NCBI GenBank assembly: GCA_021234155.1
Contig: JAJEKV010000001.1
Location: forward strand, 16,437,491 to 16,501,490
Direction of reading: 5' to 3'
DNA from: Isoetes taiwanensis
Taxonomy: Eukaryota > Streptophyta > Lycopodiopsida > Isoetales > Isoetaceae
Length of the DNA: 64,000 nucleotides
Under the pieces are notes generated by a model. The model was not told the DNA's origin and ran no database searches. It worked only from the letters and a program-made list of their open reading frames with translations. The position numbers and the translations under genes are program-made. Below, piece by piece: positions 1 to 12,375 of the stretch; the first letter of the stretch is position 1; every line of letters begins with the position of its first letter.

Positions 1-1400
1 CCTCCAGCACCCCCATATACATCATGAGGCCCAAACATGGGCCAATAATGGGGTCTCAAATAAAGAATCACCTCACATGGGGTGTCCATGGGAGAGACCC
101 TTCCCATGGGGGTCAAGAAAAATACAAGTCCACCATATAATTTTTCATTTTTTTTTGGACACCTTGTACACCTCAGCTGAAACCTCCTTCAAAACTGGCC
201 TGTTTTCTTGTGATTTCAGCCCCACAAGACCATAAACTCCACAAATGAATTCGGATATGCCAAATCCAGCCTCGGAGCCCTTCTTCTTCGTGAGTAGCTT
301 CCACAAAACTGCCCATTCAGCCCCCGAGATTGGCCAATGGGACTTACAAAAACCTCGTTAGATGACGAATAATGGCAAAACCGACCCCTTCTAAGCCAAA
401 ATCCGAGCACATATGAGGGGATAATCATCTTGGGCACCTCCTTGAAGCTCCATCCCCTGTTTTCCATGGCAAATCAGCTCCTCCATCACCCATTTTCACC
501 AAAATCCTGCTGAAAATCTGCGGCAACAACCCCTTTCTTGGCCGAAACTTCAAACCTCAATATCTTGAGCAAATCTTCGTCAAATCCATCAAGAGATGGT
601 TCTCCGGATTGGTTTGGAGATGGCGCTTCCAATGGTGGCTGCTGCAGCTCAAGATCATGCTTGGAATGAGCACTGATCGATGAAGAATGGGCTGAAGAAA
701 ACACAAAATTAGAGATGAAGGGCGTGAAGGGCTATGAAGGGCGCGCCCTTCAAGCGCCTTTCAAGCGCCCTCCTCCTCCAAGCGCCCTATCACTTAGGGT
801 TCGATGTGGTGTAGGGAGTCATGTGTGAACCCAAAAACAACTAGCATGAGCCCTGAGAAATACGAAGGAAAAAACATGAGAAAATCACCAAGGAATACAT
901 GCCAACTCCAAACAACTCCAATCAGAGAACCAGAGGAAGGCAAATCATCGAAAAAGAGGAAGAACGTCAGACACAAGTAAGCATCCACGCAACACTCAGC
1001 TCAGCGATGCCTACAGATGAAGAAGCAAGGGTAGAGAGGGACGTCAGACGCCATGCATCCACGCAGCCTACCATGCACAAGAACAACCAAATGGGGGGAC
1101 GGGGAAAACCCACACTCGGGAGAGGGTTACAGATAAAGCAAAGAAGCACGGCCCCACTTTCCCCAAACAGGATCCAGAACATCCAAGAACAACAAATCAG
1201 GATGCTAGATGGGTAACAAGTATAATCATATTCCAACCACATCGGACCCTAATGGTTCCAAAAAGGGCCCCAGGCACTGGGGTCAGAGGGGGTGGAACCT
1301 TCCTCCTCTGAGAGCTAAGTCGCCAAGCTACAACAACTAACGAGCCTTGTGCCCCCTCCATCCCTTAAAGACGGAGGGGGGGAACAAGCTAAGGGACTAG
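1..1400. repeat. Dispersed non-coding repeat R1, copy a
   Basis: About 165-830 matches 23936-24620 closely, and 800-1400 matches the modules at 24560-25870. Shared blocks include the stretch around 430-720 and the GC-rich palindromic block near 740-790, followed by a TTAGGGTTCGATGTGG motif. Short minus-strand open frames inside are similar between copies, but they do not resemble any known protein and are broken differently in each copy. The similarity is therefore read as DNA-level repeat homology. Positions 1-164 resemble the DNA just left of the Penelope-like element (25990-26060). The family is unidentified; an LTR or a LARD-type non-autonomous retroelement is possible. Confidence 0.6.
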
Positions 1401-1469
1401 AGCTCGGGCGAGCATGTTCGCGAGAGCAAACCATGCCAGCAAGGCAATCATGTCTACGAGAGCAAACAT

Positions 1470-1690
1470 GCTTGCACGAAAAAACCCTATTTTTATTTTT
1501 ATTTTTATTTTTATTTTTATTTTTTTTTTATTTTTTTTTTTTCTCTGGGAGAAGGGGGGCAGAGGGGGGGAGAAGAGAGAGGCGAGAGAGAGAGAGAGAG
1601 AGGGGGGAGAGGAAAGGCGGAGGGGGAGAGAGAGAGAGGGGGGGCAAGAAAAAAAGAAGAAGGGGGGGAAAGATAAGACACACGAAGAAG
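1470..1690. repeat. Low-complexity tract: (TTTTTA)n then GA-rich
   Basis: A run of TTTTTA units (about 1485-1545) is followed by a purine-rich GGGGAGAGAG stretch to about 1690. Open frames across it encode only phenylalanine/leucine and arginine/glutamate runs and are not genes. Confidence 0.9.
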
Positions 1691-2038
1691 GAGCCTGGAG
1701 GGGGGGTTGGGGATTTTACCACCCCACCTATCAAAAATCAACAACTGGTTTGAACACCCACCTATGACAAAACGGGGCAAACCCAATAGGCCAAGGGCCC
1801 AATAATAAATAACAAAGGGTGACAAAAAACCAAAACTTGGCTCCTTCCCACTGTGAGCCCCAAGAACTAAAAATTATTTTTATTTTTTATCCTTGGGCCT
1901 TGAGCCCCTAACCACATGAAGTTGGGCCAGGTGACTATCCAACATGTCAACCATTTGGAGGTGGAAGTAAGAGGCTAAATCTTCCCCTTGTAAGAAATAA
2001 GGGCGGATCCTCCAGAGTTGGCTAAATGATAAGATGTT

Positions 2039-2100
2039 GGAATCGAACCACCGGTCAGAAATAGCTGGGCCAGCCCCCCTACCATGATGTCAGCCCGGGA
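2039..2100 (-). repeat. tRNA-like (SINE-type) promoter boxes
   Basis: On the minus strand 2049-2039 reads GGTTCGATTCC, an exact match to the RNA polymerase III B-box consensus. About 40 nt upstream, a stretch ending in CATGGTAGG resembles an A box. The spacing suits a tRNA-derived SINE head. No cloverleaf is obvious, so it is not called as a tRNA gene. The flanks from 1700 to 2600 otherwise show no gene. Confidence 0.35.
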
Positions 2101-2109
2101 GAAGGTGAT

Positions 2110-3015
2110 GTAAATGCTAGGTGACATTTGTAGATTTGGAGGGGGGGCTCTCTAAAAAGAGAGCTTGGGAGCTTGGCCAGCCAAAACTCATGCCTTAGGC
2201 CATACTCGAGCCTAGGACTTACTGTCATGAAGATAGTTCTGCTGACCACTTTTGCACTCTTTTATCATTATAGTGATAATCATGTATCTCCTTAATTGCA
2301 TGTGGTTTCCTCCTGCCCATGCATATTAGGCATGCAAATTAAGCATGCAAGAGCATGCAAGACAGGGTTCGAAATTGGGGGGTTCGACCCTTAAAAATCC
2401 GACCATTTCAAAAAATTTCCGATAGCCAAAAAATATTCCCGGCGTTTTTTCAGGCTATTTTTGGAGAAATTTCTAAGGATTTCCGACAAAGTACACTATA
2501 ATTTCATGTATTTCCGGCAGCCTTGAATGTAAGCAGGCATTTTTAATGGTTAGGGCAAATTCTAATTTCGAACCCTCAAGTGCATGCGTGAAAGTTGTCG
2601 CATGTGGCCCACCTGGTTCATGAAGAATTCTAGTTACTGGCCGAGTTTTATTTCCTGCTCTGTTTTCTGCTCTGATTACTCCTGGGCCATTGTTGCGCTT
2701 CAAGCTCCCCCTGCCCGGATTAGGACGGAGCTATTGCCATGGCCGGCTCAGTTAGAACTGACCTTTTCACATAAGGATTGCTGTTTACTGTTGTTCTACC
2801 TGTGAAAACTCTGAGTACTAATGAAATCCTTGATCTTGTGTAGCTGGGGAGGATGGAGGCTGCCCACTATCACCAGATCTTATTTGCAGGAGCGAGGGGG
2901 TTTGCTTATGCGGCATGGAAGTGCACTGACCCCTGTTTTGCCCCTGTTTTTTGTAGAGCTCAAGAATCCAAGCTGGGGGAGTCCAGATCCACTTAGGTTG
3001 GTTCTATCTCCCTTG
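2110..3015. other. No gene; LINE 3' UTR and flank
   Basis: No supported ORF. The right part is probably the 3' untranslated region of the minus-strand LINE. I could not find a clean poly(A) tail or target duplication, so its 3' end is undefined. The left part holds unassigned AT-rich DNA. Confidence 0.5.
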
Positions 3016-6000
3016 CTACGTACAAAAGGATGGGCTCCAGGTTTCAATCCATTTCCTGGCCTCTTCTTCTTTCTTATCGTCTCTTTTTTTTTTTTCCAGG
3101 ATCCATGCATGCTGAGCTGCTATGGTTGTTACTATGTTCGTCCGCTGCTCCACCATAAGCATGTTCATGGGCATCTCCCTTTGTTCGAAAAGCTTGACTG
3201 TGTAGCATCTCCAAATGGACCAGACTGTGTAAGTTCTCAGAACATTCCATACTTCTTGATCATTTTTTGTGCCATTGACCTGGTATGGTCCTGCTGTTTC
3301 ACTAAGCATGGGTTCTAAGGTTCCTTCCCAGCTCCAGGTTGACACGTTTTGATCATAAGCCATATCATCTTCTCGCATACCTGTGAGGACCATGTGCCAT
3401 GTGAAGCTGCTCCTCTAGTTGGTGGTTATCAGATTATGCCAAATCTTTATTGTCTTTCTCCATATATTTTTGGCTTGTTGGCATGACCAGAATACATGTT
3501 TCTGTGTTGCAGGTTCTCCACACCACTTGCAATCATTATAGGCTGGAGGATGTCCCCTTACATATTTCCTGGGGATTGCACTCTTGTTTGCCATGAGCCA
3601 AGCTAAGTATTTGACTTTAGCTTGACAGCCATTGTTCCAAATGAGCTTGAGCAGTCTTTCTTTTTTTATATCTCTTTCAATTCCCAACGTTAAAGCTTTC
3701 TGAAATAGTTTGGATGCTTCATTCTCTTGTACAGCTTGCATGATTCTACCTATCTTTGGGGTGAAGGAGAAGAAGTCATACTGTCTAGCATTGCCAAACT
3801 TCCAGCACCACATACGGGGATCCCATTCCAGCTCAGAGGCATTGCAGTTCCTGAAGATCATAAGATTTACAGGTAGGTCTTTTTCTACTTCTGGGTCCAA
3901 GATCATTTCCTTGCCTTTGAGGTCCAGTACCCTTATCTTTCTCCATTGTCTTTGGGTTGCTTGAGGGATGTTTTGTATGTCAGCTACCACTTTTTGCTGA
4001 ATCACGCCTAGATCATTGGCTATGAATTTGTACCCTCTGTTTTCTAAGGTAGAGGGTTGGAACCATACCTCTTTTTCATTGTTTCTGTTGGGTGTTGGGG
4101 TCCAATGCCACTTTTCCTGCCATGCAGCATTTGGTTGAGTTAACTCTGCCCACCCATCCTTTACTGCCTGCATTAAGATTTCGACATCACTAACAATTCT
4201 TTTTCTCTTGCAGGGTCCCAGGACTTGGATGATTTTTTGGAGGGTGGCCTCCCTTGTTGGCATGACGATCTTGTCTAGATCCTTAATAAGCCTGATGCCC
4301 TTTTCATGGAGCCATCTCCATCCTGCTTTATATATGTCCTCGCCTAGTTGTTGTCCCCTAAATTTTATTCTAGAGTTGTGATAAAGAAGCTGTTCAGAAA
4401 CTGATCAGGAGATGTGTGTTCCAGTTGCATCAACATTGGTTTGAAATGCTCCCATAAGTTAAACAATCCAGCTGAAAAACCCTGCAGACCTTTAGCATTT
4501 AGAGGGCAGTTAGCATAGATCCAAAGGGGGTCAGGGTGCCATTTCATTCCCTTTTTCCTGTTGGGAGTTGCCTTGAGGAGCATATGTCTAAAAAGTATTT
4601 TCCAAGGTTGTTGGCCAGGTGAAAAGGCTTTCACAAATAATTTGAAAAGCAAGGCTTTAGCCTGTTTGACTGGATCAATCAGTCCCAATCCCCCTCTGTC
4701 CCTTGGCAATATGACATTTTTCCATCCCACTTTGGAAGCTGGGTTCATAATTCCTGTTTTGCCCCTCCAGAGGTATATTCTAATATATTTTGTAATTTCC
4801 TCTAAATAATTCTTTCGAAGTACCCAGCCACTTGTAAGGTACCACAGGGCCCCTAATATTATACTGTTTATAACAGTGACTCTGGCGGGGAGGGAAAGGC
4901 CCTTATTGGCCCATTCGGCAAGATGATTCTTTATTAGGGCAATCATATGAGTTTCTTGGTCTGTTTTATTGATATCAGGTCCAACTTGAAACCCCAGGTA
5001 TCTCACTGTCTGATTCTGCTCCAGCCACTTGAATCCCCTATCAATACCCCAATTTGGCCTTTGCTTGCTGGACACCCATATTCCATAGGATTTTTCCCAG
5101 TTAATTGCTGCTCTAGCTGCCAGGCAAAAGGTGGAAAGGCAAGTTTCCATTTTATCCAAGTTCCCAACTGTGCCCTTAATGAACAAGGCTGTATCATCAG
5201 CAAATTCACATTCCCTAAGGTCCATGTCCTGAGGAGTTAGGTCTCTTAGGAATTCATTGTGGTTGGGAAGCTCTAGGCCCTGGGGACCCTCATTGCTGGC
5301 TAGGTAATATCCTAAGGCCTCGGTCATTAGAATGAAAAGGGCTGGGGCCAGAGGGCAGCCCTGTCGGACTGACCTATGCAATAGAATCTGCCTGCCCATG
5401 TAGCCATTGATGCAAGTTCTGCTTTTGGTGCCCCTATAGAGTATCGAGGCCATGGATATGAACCTGTTCGAAATGTCCAGCTTAGCCATGACTTTCTCCA
5501 TGAAGAACGTTATGTCATAAGCTTCCTCAAAATCCAGCAGGATGATTGCCAAGTCTTTTCTGGATTCCATTGCCCACTCTTGGGCTAGCTTAAGTGTTGC
5601 TATATTCTCAAAAATCAGCATTCCTTTCACAAATCCTGTTTGGGAGCTTCTGGTAATGCCTGGGAGGATATCTCTAAGTCTTATAGATAGAGTTTTTGCA
5701 ATGATCTTATAGATGGTGCACATCATAGAAATCGGGCGCCAATTTTTTAACTCTGTTAGATCTCCTTTTTTTGGGACCAATGTTATACATCCCTCAAGAA
5801 AGTCCTGATCCCAATTCCCTTGCTCCATGGCATTGTTCCATGATTGATGGATGATATTGCCTATCCATTCCCAGTTTTTGAGAAAGAAAGAGGGGTGGAT
5901 ACCATCCATACCTGGGCTCTTTTCCTCATTCAATTCTTTCAGGGCCTTTTTAAGCTCATCTGTAGAGAAGGGTTTGGTCAGTCCTATATTCAGAAGGGTT

Positions 6001-7378
6001 TGGTCAGTCCTATATTCATATCTTCACTTAATCTTCTTGGGACCTTATCCAAAATCTTTTCAATTGCCTCCCTTCTGCTATAATCTATTGGGATTGCCTC
6101 AAATACTTCCTCGAAGTAATTGTCAACCATATCCTGCATTTCAAGCTGGTTAGTTACCAATTGCATGTTTTGATTTTTTAACCCCAGGATGGGAGGAGTG
6201 ACTGATTTGCCTTTTAGAGCTGTGTAATGTGCATGGGACAGTTTCCTCTCATTCAAAAGCCACGAGACATTACTCTTTTCAAAGTAGTTTAGGATTTTGT
6301 CCTGTTCAACTTTTATTATTTCCTCTTTGATCCTTTCAACTTGTCCCCTGGCCCATCCATTGTTTGGGTCTCTTTCAATCATGTTGGTGGCAGCAGCCAA
6401 ATTATTTCTGAGTGCAACTTCTTTGCCAAACAACTTCCTTTTTAGATCTGATTGCATCAGTCTAGCTTTCTTAGAAATCCATTGAATTAGTCCAGCCAGG
6501 CCCTGCTCTTGATTTAATTCCCAATGTTCAATGGCTGATCTCTGAAGTTCAGCATCCTCAGCAATTGATTTTCTGATGCTAGCTTTACGCCTTTCCCCTT
6601 CAATGTTAATATTTCTATTGAGGTATATCAGGGGTCTATGGTCTGAGAAGTCAGAGAATTCCGTCCTTATTTGTAAACCTCCACCCCTGTTGCAAAACCA
6701 GTCTGTGGCATAGATTCTGTCAAGTCTTTCTTGTACTTGCCTGGCATTGGAAACCCAAGTGAATCTGGGGTAATGTGGTGTGAAGTTTTCATGTAGGTAA
6801 CAATCAGTGATGCCAAGGTCAAAGCACATCTCATACCACATGGTTTTTTCCGCTTCAGTCATCTGGAGTTCATTGCTGCCTCCCAATCTGTCCTGGATGT
6901 CTTCAAGCATGTTAAAGTTCCCAAGGATCATGAGGCCCTGCAGATTGTCAGGTATGAGCGGAAAAATTTGTTTCCACATTGATACTCTAAGTTCAGATTG
7001 TCTACTAGGGGTATACACATTCAAAATTCCAATTTTTTCATTATCATGTTTGATTACGACAAGTTGAGCCCTTCCTGGGTACAAAATTTGGTGGCTTTCC
7101 ACCAGGGTGGTTCATTTCGGACCAACAACCAAAAGGGTGCCTCCACCTGCTCTAGATTCTATGATAGTGGCAGGATTCCAAAAATGTTGCCCTGAGGCTA
7201 TCTTCCTTCTTTCATTTCTGTCTGCTATTTTGGTTTCTTGTATTGCTAATATGTCAAATTTCCCTGATTCAGCTTCTATTTCTTTTATGTGCAGTTTCAG
7301 CCTATCCAATTTGGTGACCCTGTTATCCCTTGAGCTTATTCCCTGCATGTTCCAAGTCAAGAAGTTGAGGCTCGTCAT
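3016..7378 (-). pseudogene. LINE ORF2: EEP endonuclease / RT / zf-RVT (broken)
   Basis: The start at 7378 gives an EEP endonuclease with LTWNMQGI, AIQETK, a YTPSR block and SDHRPLI. The usual GDFN motif reads GNFN, so a catalytic Asp appears lost. RT motifs follow: NWRPISMM, LLDFEEAYD (A), RQGCPLAPALF (B) and FADD (C). The C-terminus has a zf-RVT pattern (CKWCGEPATQKHVFWSC) and a final W-rich segment. Breaks are an in-frame TGA at 7114-7112, a 26-bp tandem duplication around 5965-6016 that shifts frame, a frameshift near 4375, and an in-frame TAG at 3417-3415. In the family this protein nicks target DNA and reverse transcribes the element RNA; this copy cannot. Confidence 0.92.
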
Positions 7379-7504
7379 TTAGGCACATTTATCCCTCTAC
7401 TTCTGAGGGTTTGAGGCTTGAACCAAAAGAATCCTGGTTTGGGGCCATCCCTGGGATTCCTTTCACCAATCAGCACCATGAAGTTGGTCTTTTCCTTTGT
7501 GGCT

Positions 7505-8008
7505 TCAATTGTTCTCAGCCTCTCGGGGCCATCCAGTTAGATCAATCATCATGTTTGTGGCCATTTCCATTCTTTCCTTTTCATTTTGTGGCAGCATTAC
7601 TATTGGGAACTCACATGAGTTTTTTTCCGCTAGCCAATGCTTTTTCCCTTTGTAGTACCATTCATGTGTTACAGCTAGAGTGTACTGCAACATTCCAGTC
7701 CGATCAGCTTGGCTTATTACATTTTGCAGGTTTTTATCTACTCCATCTGGATTAACAGCTGCAGGATTGAACTGGATGGTACTAACCATTTTGTTGTCTT
7801 TTCCTTGAGCAGGGGTGCTGTTAGTTGCTTCTCCAGCTGCTGCTTTGCTGAGCACACTCGTTTCAGGGAAGTTTCCTTCTTTTTGAACCTTATTGAATTC
7901 CATGATGAGGTCTGTTGCAGTGTTCTCATTGAGGTCCATATCTTTCACCTGTTGCTTATCCTTCCGGATCCATTGTTTGGTGACCCTTGGTTTTTTGGCT
8001 CTTCTTTG
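7505..8008 (-). pseudogene. LINE ORF1, 3' part
   Basis: This C-terminal part of ORF1 follows the Gypsy insertion site and reads to a stop at 7505, 127 bp upstream of ORF2. The open frame seems to start at 8245, but the bases from 8009 up belong to the Gypsy LTR, so that N-terminus is an artefact. The segment is rich in charged and amide residues and has no catalytic motif. Joining the two halves with one CTTTG removed does not restore a single frame, so there is at least one further frameshift. Confidence 0.7.
8004..8008. repeat. Target site duplication CTTTG (left)
   Basis: The 5-bp direct repeat matches 19061-19065 immediately outside the two LTRs, as expected for integrase-mediated insertion. 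Confidence 0.9.
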
Positions 8009-8588
8009 TGTTTGGGGTCTGGGTTCGGGAACTCCTGCAAGACAGCCCTCTGTGAGGACCTTTGTATCTAACAGGAGAATCCGGGGAACTATGTCACGCG
8101 GGATTTGCAAGAAGGGAACAAAAAAAAGGAAACAGAACAACCAAAATGAGAGGAAAATGATAGGCTTCCTTGATATCAATGATGAACATACATGAGCTCT
8201 CGCAATGGAGAGAAAAACTGAAAGGAGACAAGACTCAAAACTCATCTAGAACTCATGTGCGAGCTCTAGTCATATATATAGTACAATGGCCTCTGGCCCA
8301 ATATAGACACTCTGACTGATCTCGGTGCCGACTCCTGGAAGGAGGCCTGATTTGCAGGAATGCTGGCGGTGCCTCTTGAGGTGCCTGGAATCATGCTGAC
8401 GCTGACGCGGTGACGGGCCGTCACTTCTCTGAGCGGCGCCTCTTAGGCTGAGGAGGCTTTGGGCGTATGGTCTGTTTGCTTGGTCTTAGTGAGACCTTTG
8501 ACGACCGACCGGGGACTGTGGATCCTTGAGCTTGACCTGGTCCGTTGTATGCATGAATAGTCCTGTACCAGGAGGCACAGGACTAACA
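8009..8588 (-). repeat. Gypsy 3' LTR
   Basis: 580 bp with terminal TG/CA. It matches 18493-19060 but carries many substitutions and small indels. The polypurine tract abuts its inner side. Confidence 0.93.
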
Positions 8589-8600
8589 CTCCCCCCCACC
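8589..8600 (-). promoter_or_regulatory. Polypurine tract of the Gypsy element
   Basis: The minus strand reads GGTGGGGGGGAG directly before the 3' LTR. This is the usual primer site for plus-strand DNA synthesis. Confidence 0.8.
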
Positions 8601-9523
8601 AAACGACACTCGTGAGTGAAGAAAAGGAGGAAGTGTTTCGAGGGTGGGAAGCCATCTGTCTCGAAAGTGATCCTCACGGGAGTGAGGATCGCACCATTAT
8701 GATACCGCCAATGAGATCCCGTGTTTGAAGAGCGGGAGGTGTGTTGAGGCCAAGGGCGGGATCTCGCATCAATAAAAATCGAGATCTTACCATGTCTTCA
8801 AAGGGCGATGGGCGCCGGAGGTAACGAACTCGACATTCCATGAGGAGGCAGTCCGGAGGCCGAAGGCGCGACACCGGCATTCGGATTGCAAAGTGAAAAA
8901 ATTAGGCCGGCCGATTTAAGAGCCGAGCAAGATGCATTTGAGAGCAAAGACAAAAAACTCGCTTGAAGATGGATCAAGGATCGGGTGAGGTGGTGGCATT
9001 CCAGAAGAAGGTGTCAAGACCATGAAGCGCATCACCCGGGGCGCTACCAACCACGCTCATTAGCAATATAGATCCATTCGTGGTGGTATCAAGAGTGGCA
9101 CCCTCCTCCCAATGGGAACGGCCGAACAAAGCGGGGATCCCACCGAGATCCGTCGAGATCCGAGGGGGGAGTCCATCCAAAGATGGCCATCCATGACCTT
9201 TGTCCAAAAGGGAGCGCCAATCGAAGTCGAGAACACAGGGCATGGAGGAACACCCGGGGAAGCATAGGGAGAAGGAACCATGCCCGTGGGCGTGGGTTCT
9301 TGAAATGTCTCCCTAATTGGATGACAAGATCCGGGATCAAGTGCTTGACACCAACGATCCCAAAGAGAAGCAGAGAGTTGAGAGTTGATGGGGAGGGCTA
9401 TCCCATCCCGTGGGGACCGGTCTTGCTATCCAACGAGCCCTTAATTGATTATAACTGCGAGGTCTTTGCGCATATAAACTTGTGCATAGGGAAGATCCTC
9501 GGGATGTCCCGAATACTTCCTTA
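8601..9523. other. Gypsy internal DNA between extra ORF and PPT
   Basis: Several short overlapping minus-strand frames occur here (9340-8674). None is long or recognisable, and they may be decayed C-terminal parts of the extra ORF. No other feature seen. Confidence 0.5.
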
Positions 9524-11659
9524 TCATTTGCGGGCCTCCGCTTGCCAGAGAGGTAAATGATTGGCAAGCTCAGGCATGTACTCCTGATGAAGAGTGTGGG
9601 TCTGAGCATGATCAGCAAGGTAGGGGTTGTTATCCTGAAGCAACCATTGCAAAGTGGGGTCACCCTGAAACATCTGGCGTCGCCCATCCCGAAAGTTTTC
9701 CTGTGTATCCCCCAGGTAAAAATCATGAAAAAGGTAGGCCATGGGCTGAACAACTCTGAAAGTGACAAAGTCTGGATCATCGCAGTGTATGAGATCAAAG
9801 ACCAAAAGGGCACAGCATAAACCTTTGTCCTCAATGGTGAGTTCCGGCCAGATCCTAAGAAAATCTGCATTGCGCAGGGGAACATCCACAGGTCCATCAG
9901 CCGCATGCCACTTCAGAAGGAATAGGTGGCGGCGGGCAACCACATAATCATGATAGGAGGAAGGAACTGGGAAGTCAAAAGGCAGTCTGGTGACAATGGC
10001 GTGATGGCCGTCGAGTTTTGCTTGAGCCTCATCAGCAGACTGAATAGCTTGCTGCAGCTGTTGTTCAAGGTCACGGATCCGGTTGTCCTTTTCTAGCAGC
10101 AGGCGTGATTGGTCACGGACCCATTTCTGCGAAGTGTTGACCTGGGAGGAGGATTGCCCTGGTGTATTGAGACGAAGCACGGCAATCTCCGCGTCATCAA
10201 GAATCTTCTGTTTCTGCACCTCTGTAAGCTGATCTTGAAGAGAGGTGAGCTTAGAGGTCTGTGTAGAAAGCTGAGCCGTCAAGGAGGCAATTTGAGCGTC
10301 CCGCTCTGTAAGGTTTTGAACTTGAGTGCTGTAATTGTCACAGAGCTCAGAGTACAAGGCATCGAGCTTAGAAATATCTTTGTCCTTGGCACCCAGAAGA
10401 GTGTCTTTGGACTTGTTTTGCTCCAACAAATTACGAATTTGGATTGGGCCGAGCACAGTGTGATCTGCAAGTTGGCTGACCTGATCCCGTGCACTTTTGA
10501 GATCCGTATGAGCACAGAAGAGAGCTCAGCGGCTTGTCTTGAAGTTTGGTCTCCAAAGTTGCAACTTGGGCGCGCGGGCGACTTGAAGGTCACGGTGGAC
10601 CACATCCGAGGCCTCTAGTGCCGCTTTGAACCCCGCTCATAAGAGCTTCCCGGGATTCTTGTAACTTAAGAACAAAGCGGCTTTTGAGCATCCTGGCGAT
10701 CTTGATACAACAAAATTTACGAGGGTGTTGTGGTGGTGGAGCCCCATTGCACGGTTTGTGATGTTTGGGAGATATGGTGTGAACTGGATGGTGTAGGCCG
10801 AGGAGGAGAGACAGTGACATGGGAGTGCGGATTTTGGACATGACCCGGTGGAAGGCGGGCGTGAAGTGCCAACTTTGTGAGTCCAGGGAAGGGACCGAGT
10901 GGAATTATGAGAATTTTGTGGTGTGGGAGGAAAGTAATGACGGATGATGGCTTGAAGGTGACCTCCCACGAAAACTTCAAAATGGAAGTGGCAACCGGAA
11001 GGCGGTCCACTTCTTGGAGAAGACGGTAGAAACAAAGAATTGGGGCCAATCTATGTGGTGGTTGGAGTGTGTAGCAAAGGAGCACCATATTATAGAAAGG
11101 CTTATTGATATGGGTGTTCTTGATAGAATACCCAAGGAACTTTATCGCCAGAAACTTAACAAAGGTTTCGTGAGGCTTATCTATATTGGTCAGGCGATGC
11201 ACATTGGCATGATAAGGAGGTGCACCAAACTCTGTGACATCCAGATCCTGTATGGCAGACCATGATAAACAAGGGGTTTGTAAGGGAATATGGAATACCT
11301 CGGAAATCAAATGTTGAGTCAGCGAAATGGTGGTGCCATCGACTACCGCGGGTGTATCCATGCGAGTCATTAACGATATTGGCGATGAACCGCCGGTTGG
11401 TCGATTTGGAGCCTGGAAGTTCCATTTGAGAGAATTCGTAAAGCTTTTGGCGTTCAGCGACTTCTCGATTTGGGCCAACAAGGGCAGCTCGGAAAGTGGG
11501 CGTCAAGAAGGATACAGACTCGAAAAGAGCCGGGTCCCTGGGAGCAGTAGCTTGAAGTGTAGAAAATCTTGGTGCAGCCATGGTAAAGATTTGCAGAAAA
11601 GAAGAGTGATTCAAAGGCGGAGGACGAAAGCCAAGAACGAAGGCGCAGAGGAACGACAA
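9524..11659 (-). pseudogene. Extra ORF after integrase (aORF) with coiled coil
   Basis: Three minus-strand frames form one probable protein of roughly 700 residues broken by frameshifts: 11659 to about 11300, 11481-10717 (254 aa) and 10456-9524 (310 aa). The middle part has a PAVVDGTTISLTQHLISEVF-type block that resembles the plant-transposon-protein domain known from third ORFs of Athila/Tat elements (family inference, unsearched). The last frame begins with about 150 residues of heptad-like coiled coil rich in Leu, Gln, Asp and Lys, then a globular tryptophan-containing region. There is no signal peptide or transmembrane segment, so an envelope role is not supported. It lies in the usual position of such ORFs, 0.86 kb past the integrase. 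Confidence 0.6.
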
Positions 11660-12071
11660 AGTTTAGGGCGCGCAACTGGAGGGGAAGAGGTATGATGAGG
11701 GCGAAACTGCAACCGTTGATGGTGCCAGGTGTCGAAAGATGCCAAGGATGAGATTGAGAGGCAAAAATTTGGCTAAGTCCCCGAACAACTTAAGGGAGAA
11801 GAAATGAACGGTGGAGATGGGTCGTGAGAGAATGAGCGGATGTGACAGGTGGCCAAAGGACACAGTTTAATGTTGGACGGGTATAAAAAGAAGCAAGGGC
11901 ATTTAATGCTGGCAACTCGAAGTGGGATATCATTAAAACGAATGTGTCAGAAGGTACCCTGGCTAGATATGCGGCGGGAGAAAAGATTTTCCGTTTAGAA
12001 AGAGCCTTGCATTGCAAACACGTTGGCAAATTTCTGATTGGTCCACGTCGACTAGCAGTTCCTCGGTGGGC

Positions 12072-12079
12072 TATATAAG
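12072..12079 (+). promoter_or_regulatory. TATA box upstream of the antisense ORF
   Basis: TATATAAG lies on the plus strand, opposite to the element's own direction, 30 bp before the ATG of the 88-codon ORF. A second plus-strand TATAAAAAG lies near 11881. Confidence 0.45.
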
Positions 12080-12108
12080 ACGAACCGGGAGTGAACTGAA
12101 GGCATTCT

Positions 12109-12375
12109 ATGGCGCTGAGCATGGCTGCTGCTGGTTTGAACGAAAACTGCACTATGCCCACCAATTGTCAGGAGTGGATCACCTGTAAAATGAACTGTCT
12201 GGATCTCTGGCGCTGCCACAACCGTGGCGTGCGAATGGATGGCTGGTGCTCCGGGATGGCTGAACATCCCGACCCGATGACCAACGGGATGGAGGTGGTT
12301 CTGCACCTTCGCTGGGACCCTGAGCAGAACCTCTACCATCTCCTCCGCATCACCTCTGCTCCGAACCCGGAGTAG
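12109..12375 (+). CDS. Antisense ORF inside the Gypsy element, 88 aa
   Basis: An intact frame on the strand opposite to gag-pol, in the gap between integrase and the extra ORF. The product has several cysteines (around residues 14, 20, 26, 32 and 47), a hydrophilic middle and an EVVLHLRWDPEQNLYHLLRI segment. It has no known domain. A TATA box precedes it, and AT-rich DNA with a TTTTGTAAAAAAATAT stretch follows about 100 bp after the stop. Antisense ORFs at this position are known in some plant Gypsy elements (Grande-type). It survives intact while neighbouring gag-pol is shattered. The opposite strand also carries a 139-codon frame, so chance is not excluded. Confidence 0.45.
   Translation: MALSMAAAGLNENCTMPTNCQEWITCKMNCLDLWRCHNRGVRMDGWCSGMAEHPDPMTNGMEVVLHLRWDPEQNLYHLLRITSAPNPE

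Noticed and set aside
216-704. Minus-strand ORFs similar between copies at 0.2-0.7 kb and 23.9-24.5 kb
   Set aside because: Similarity follows the DNA repeat R1. The frames differ in ends and contain no domain; copy d keeps only part.
1349-1825. Several 100-codon ORFs over the TTTTTA/GA tract
   Set aside because: Low-complexity translation only.
2039-2100. Functional tRNA gene
   Set aside because: Pol III box similarity only; acceptor stem and anticodon arm do not form.
7505-8245. 246-codon minus ORF as a single protein
   Set aside because: Bases above 8009 belong to the Gypsy LTR, so the N-terminus is chimeric.
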